Source of the DNA: Propionibacteriaceae bacterium UBA6238
Lineage (GTDB): Bacteria > Actinomycetota > Actinomycetes > Propionibacteriales > Propionibacteriaceae
Length of the DNA stretch: 16,019 bases
Direction: 5' to 3'
NCBI GenBank assembly: GCA_002441465.1
Contig: DJWE01000047.1
Span: forward strand, 551-16,569
Shown here: positions 13,360-16,019 of the stretch, one piece after another
Layout of the letters: each line of letters starts with the position of its first letter
Numbering within the stretch: position 1 is the stretch's first letter
The notes under the pieces: generated by a model
Told to the model about the DNA's origin: nothing
Seen by the model: only the letters and a program-made list of their open reading frames with translations
Database searches by the model: none
Translations under genes and position numbers: made by a program

Positions 13360-14238
13360 TCACTCATCCTTGAATGCATCGAGATAGCGCTGGCTCAGCG
13401 TTGGCCGGACGGCGTCCACTCGCAACGGAATGATCTGACTCGCGGCGAGCAGGCGATACACGTCGGCGACGTCGATCTTCGACACCAGCGCCGAGTTCCC
13501 GACGAAAGTCGCCCGCGGGAAGGCGTGACGCAGCCGCTCGATATCCGTCTGGTCGACGGCGATGCGGAGATCGCTCGGCAAGAGCTGATCCGCCTCGACC
13601 GGTTGCTTGCTGACGATGCGCCCGTCTCTGAGGACGGCGAAGTGGGTCACCGCGTCCTGGAGTTCGTCCAGCGCATGCGTGGCCAGCAGGACCGACGCAC
13701 CCCGATCCTTGAGTTCGCCGAGGAACTGCTTGAGCCACAGCAGGCCCTTGACGTCCAGGCCGTTGGTCGGCTCGTCGAGGAGGTAGAGGTCTGCCCGGTG
13801 GACCAGTGAGGTCATGGCGAGCTGGAGTCGCCGCTTCATGCCCAGCGAGAAGCTGCCGGCCCGTTTCTTGCCCAATCGACCCAGGGCCAACAGGTCGAGG
13901 GTCTGCTGGACGAACTCGCGTTTCGGTGCCGGTTCGCCCCGGGCCAGGACGGCGACACTGAGGTTGTCGGTGGCGCTCAGATGCGGGTAGATCGCCTCGT
14001 CCTCGGACAGATAGTTGATTCGCCGATGCGCGACACCAGGCTTGGCCCCCAGCACCTGCAGGTGCCCGTCGTCGGGTCTGGCCAGGCCGAGCACGAGGCG
14101 CAGGAACGTGCTCTTCCCTGAGCCGTTCGGGCCGGCCAGGGCACACACCTCGCCCGGCTCGACCTGGAGGGAGAACCTGTCCAGAACCGTCCTCGCACCG
14201 TAGCGCTTGACTACACCCGAACTATCGATCACTGCCAC
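13360..14238 (-). CDS. ABC transporter ATP-binding protein (BcrA-like exporter type)
   Basis: A 292-residue ATPase that would power the permease(s) encoded next to it. Walker A is GPNGSGKST (36-44), the signature loop FSLGMKRR (130-137), Walker B LYLLDEP (151-157) with D-loop NGLD (159-162), and the H-loop His188 in THALDE. In the Q-loop position the sequence is NYLSEDEAIYPHLSATDNL, with Ser-Glu instead of the common Gln, as often seen in Bcr-type exporters. The C-terminal 80 residues are a variable domain. A GTG start at 14236-14238 gives a normal N-terminus; the SD (GAAGG, about 11 bases upstream) is poor. Exported substrate cannot be told; antibiotic or peptide export is only a family possibility. 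Confidence 0.92.
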   Translation of the reverse strand: MAVIDSSGVVKRYGARTVLDRFSLQVEPGEVCALAGPNGSGKSTFLRLVLGLARPDDGHLQVLGAKPGVAHRRINYLSEDEAIYPHLSATDNLSVAVLARGEPAPKREFVQQTLDLLALGRLGKKRAGSFSLGMKRRLQLAMTSLVHRADLYLLDEPTNGLDVKGLLWLKQFLGELKDRGASVLLATHALDELQDAVTHFAVLRDGRIVSKQPVEADQLLPSDLRIAVDQTDIERLRHAFPRATFVGNSALVSKIDVADVYRLLAASQIIPLRVDAVRPTLSQRYLDAFKDE

Positions 14239-14300
14239 GCCACCATCGCCTTCACACTTACTCCGGGAGTGCTGGGCTTAGCCAGCGATGACGATCCACC

Positions 14301-14325
14301 GGGCTGCGGCGGACCGCCATCGCCC
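14301..14325 (-). terminator. Candidate hairpin between lipoprotein and ABC genes
   Basis: GGGC/GCCC (14301-14304 with 14322-14325) encloses GGCG/CGCC (14308-14311 with 14315-14318). It lies 45 bp after the lipoprotein stop and 63 bp before the ATPase start. No U-tract. A 12-bp palindrome CCGGTCGACCGG lies close by at 14342-14353. Confidence 0.3.
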
Positions 14326-14369
14326 TTGGCCACGTTCCATACCGGTCGACCGGCACGGGCGCGTCCCTG

Positions 14370-14780
14370 CTACCTGTAGGCATAGGCACTGACGGAGTCT
14401 CTGAACGACTGGACGGTGATCTCGACCCACATCGTCTTCACGCCCATCTTCCAGGTCGCCCCGGTCGTCGTGAGGCCGGAGGCCGGGGCCTTGTCCGGCC
14501 GCCGCTTCGTCACGCCGCGACAAGTGGTGAGCGAGGCACCCGCCTTTGGGTACACCGTCATGGTGGAGAAGTCGATGATCTTCGACCCGCCGCTGTCGTA
14601 GGCGTCCGGAACGCTGTGACCAACAGGACGCATGCCGGTCCAGGCGTGGTACCGGACGGCGCGGTCGGCCGCCCTTCCTGTTGCTTCGGCGGGTATGCAC
14701 CCATTGAGCACAACGCTTGAAGCCAACGCAATTGCTATGAATACTCGGATGAATATCCCGTTCGGCTTCAGCACAACCAC
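14370..14780 (-). CDS. Putative lipoprotein of unknown function
   Basis: The 136-residue product starts with a signal peptide: Lys/Arg near the N-terminus, a hydrophobic core IFIRVFIAIALASSVV, and the lipobox LNGC with Cys28 as the lipidated residue. Asn at the -2 position is unusual but does occur. The mature part of about 109 residues has no family I recognise; it is rich in Thr, Ser, Gly and Lys and contains one further Cys (Cys87), so no internal disulfide is possible. The GTG at 14780 has GGAAAGG three to four bases upstream; a second in-frame GTG two codons on has better spacing. It precedes the ABC genes on the same strand with a 131-bp gap, so it could be an accessory to that transporter, but this is context only. 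Confidence 0.75.
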   Translation of the reverse strand: MVVLKPNGIFIRVFIAIALASSVVLNGCIPAEATGRAADRAVRYHAWTGMRPVGHSVPDAYDSGGSKIIDFSTMTVYPKAGASLTTCRGVTKRRPDKAPASGLTTTGATWKMGVKTMWVEITVQSFRDSVSAYAYR

Positions 14781-14818
14781 GCCCTTTCCGAATCTCGTTC
14801 ACCCCGCCTGTTCTCGCA

Positions 14819-14846
14819 TCGTTACATGGACGCGAGATTCGGTCAA
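14819..14846 (-). promoter_or_regulatory. Candidate promoter of the lipoprotein gene
   Basis: On the minus strand TTGACC (14846-14841), 16 bp, then TAACGA (14824-14819). It would give a UTR of about 30 bases containing the SD. The -10 lacks the conserved final T. Confidence 0.4.
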
Positions 14847-14930
14847 TCCTCTCCTCACCGTCGCAGCGTACGAACCTGCATAGACCCGGGCCAATGATGT
14901 ACAAAGACTTCCGGATCGCGATTTCGATAC

Positions 14931-14974
14931 CAAAAGACGACGAAGGGGTCCCACCGATCGGTGGGACCCCTTCG
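14931..14974 (-). terminator. Intrinsic terminator of groEL
   Basis: A 34-bp perfect palindrome (14941-14974; half-site CGAAGGGGTCCCACCGA) lies 11 bp beyond the groEL stop. On the minus strand the stem is followed by TCGTCTTTTGG, a short T-run. A hairpin with a GATC-centred loop fits a strong Rho-independent terminator; no T-run follows on the plus strand. Confidence 0.85.
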
Positions 14975-14985
14975 CGAACGACCGC

Positions 14986-16019
14986 TCAGTGACTGTGCGT
15001 GTGCTCGTCCTCTTGATCCTCCGGCTTGTCCACCACCGACGTTTCGGTGGTGAGCAGCAGCGCGGCGATCGACGCCGCGTTGTACAGCGCGGAGCGAGTG
15101 ACCTTGACCGGGTCGATGACACCCTGGGCAACCAGATCGCCGTACACGCCGGTCGCCGCGTTGTAGCCGTTACCCGGCTCCATCTCGGCCACCTTGGACA
15201 CGATCACGTAGCCCGGCTCGCCGCCGTTCTCCGCAATCCAGCGCAGCGGCTCAGCGACCGCCTTGGCCACGATCGCCACACCGGTCTTCTCGTCGCCGGA
15301 CAGCCCCAGGCCATCGGAGAGCACCTTGGCCGCGTGGACGAGGGCCGAGCCGCCACCAGCGACGATGCCCTCCTCGATGGCCGCACGGGTCGCGGACACG
15401 GCGTCCTCGATCCGGTGCTTGGTCTCCTTGAGCTCCACCTCGGTGGCCGCGCCGACCTTGATCACGCAGACGCCGCCGGCGAGCTTGGCGACCCGCTCCT
15501 GCAGCTTCTCCCGATCCCAGTCCGAGTCGGTGCGCTCGATCTCGGCGCGCAGCTGGGCCACGCGTCCGGCGACCTCGGCAGAGTTGCCCGCACCTTCGAC
15601 GATCGTGGTGTTGTCCTTGGTCACCACGATCCGCCGGGCCCGACCGAGCACGTCCAGGCCGACCTGGTCGAGCTTCAGCCCGACCTCAGGTGCGACCACC
15701 TTGCCACCGGTGAGGATCGCGATGTCCTCGAGCATGGCCTTGCGCCGGTCGCCGAAGGCCGGAGCCTTGACCGCCAGGGAGTTGAAGGTGCCCTTGATCT
15801 TGTTCACCACGAGCGTGGACAGCGCTTCGCCGTCCACGTCCTCGGCCACGATGAACAAGGTGCCGCCGGCGCCGATGACCTTCTCCAGCAGCGGGAGCAG
15901 GTCGTTCATCGAGGAGATCTTGCCCTGGTTGATCAGGATGTAGGGATCCTCGAGGATGGCCTCCATGCGCTCGGGGTCGGTCACGAAGTACGGCGACAGG
16001 TAGCCCTTGTCGAACTGCA
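14986..16019 (-). CDS. groL: Chaperonin GroEL (60 kDa), C-terminal part, cut by window edge
   Basis: The ATP-driven folding chaperone; 343 of about 540 residues are in the window and the N-terminal third is off the right end. The visible part begins QFDKGYLSPYFVTDPERME, in the apical domain at the substrate-binding face. It continues through APAFGDRRKAMLEDIAILTGG and DNTTIVEGAGN into the second half of the equatorial domain (EEGIVAGGGSALVHA; GYNAATG). The C-terminus is EDEHTHSH, a His-containing tail like actinobacterial GroEL1, not the Gly-Met repeat tail of GroEL2 and most bacteria. That suggests a GroEL1-type copy and that a second groEL may exist elsewhere. A start at 15984 would be internal; the frame stays open to the edge. 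Confidence 0.97.
   Translation of the reverse strand, partial: QFDKGYLSPYFVTDPERMEAILEDPYILINQGKISSMNDLLPLLEKVIGAGGTLFIVAEDVDGEALSTLVVNKIKGTFNSLAVKAPAFGDRRKAMLEDIAILTGGKVVAPEVGLKLDQVGLDVLGRARRIVVTKDNTTIVEGAGNSAEVAGRVAQLRAEIERTDSDWDREKLQERVAKLAGGVCVIKVGAATEVELKETKHRIEDAVSATRAAIEEGIVAGGGSALVHAAKVLSDGLGLSGDEKTGVAIVAKAVAEPLRWIAENGGEPGYVIVSKVAEMEPGNGYNAATGVYGDLVAQGVIDPVKVTRSALYNAASIAALLLTTETSVVDKPEDQEDEHTHSH

Noticed and set aside
14278..14904. 208-codon minus-strand frame over the lipoprotein gene
   Set aside because: It is an alternative frame of the lipoprotein, which has a clear signal peptide, lipobox and SD; the other product has no recognisable features.
1..16019. tRNA, rRNA, CRISPR array, IS element or prophage genes
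   Set aside because: No T-loop motifs, no regularly spaced direct repeats, and no transposase or integrase were seen on either strand.

Overview
The window is GC-rich throughout, uses GTG starts often, and carries several genes whose start codon lies six bases after a TAGNNT -10 hexamer (leaderless mRNAs). Together with GuaB3, a high-GC-type chorismate mutase, an MptB-like mannosyltransferase, a DUF3054 protein and a GroEL ending in a His-rich tail, this points to an actinobacterium (Actinomycetota). A propionibacterial or related lineage is possible, but I cannot settle the genus. The order guaA / chorismate mutase / guaB-guaB3 / groEL resembles the neighbourhood known from Streptomyces and Mycobacterium, so this is a core chromosomal region with accessory inserts.

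Layout. 1-742 (-): 5' part of guaA (GMP synthase), cut by the window edge. 743-1058: divergent control region holding a 22-bp perfect palindrome, a promoter, a leaderless 23-codon upstream ORF with six Cys codons, and a structured leader. 1059-3860 (+): metY-cysK-cysE operon for sulfide assimilation into homocysteine and cysteine. 3964-4568 (+): small membrane protein and chorismate mutase, both apparently leaderless. 4592-5932 (-): MATE exporter. 6153-8441 (+): MptB-like mannosyltransferase and a TIGR01777-type epimerase. 8442-8513: 33-bp-arm hairpin. 8601-11246 (+): guaB-guaB3. 11388-11768 (+): DUF3054 protein. 11788-11962: heavily structured non-coding stretch between convergent genes. 11997-14780 (-): lipoprotein, ABC ATPase, ABC permease and a second, frameshifted permease. 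14941-14974: groEL terminator. 14986-16019 (-): 3' part of groEL.

The most interesting system is the start of the sulfur operon. A leaderless poly-Cys peptide is encoded just upstream of metY-cysK-cysE, and its last Cys codons are complementary (10 bp with one bulge) to the metY Shine-Dalgarno region. I read this as a cysteine-sensing translational attenuator, like the leaderless poly-Cys uORFs reported in mycobacteria. MetY makes homocysteine from O-acetylhomoserine and sulfide, CysE makes O-acetylserine, and CysK turns it into cysteine, so product feedback through Cys-tRNA supply would be logical. guaA and guaB share the GMP pathway: GuaB makes XMP from IMP and GuaA aminates it. The ABC genes and lipoprotein between guaB3 and groEL look like an accessory insertion in decay, because one permease is broken.
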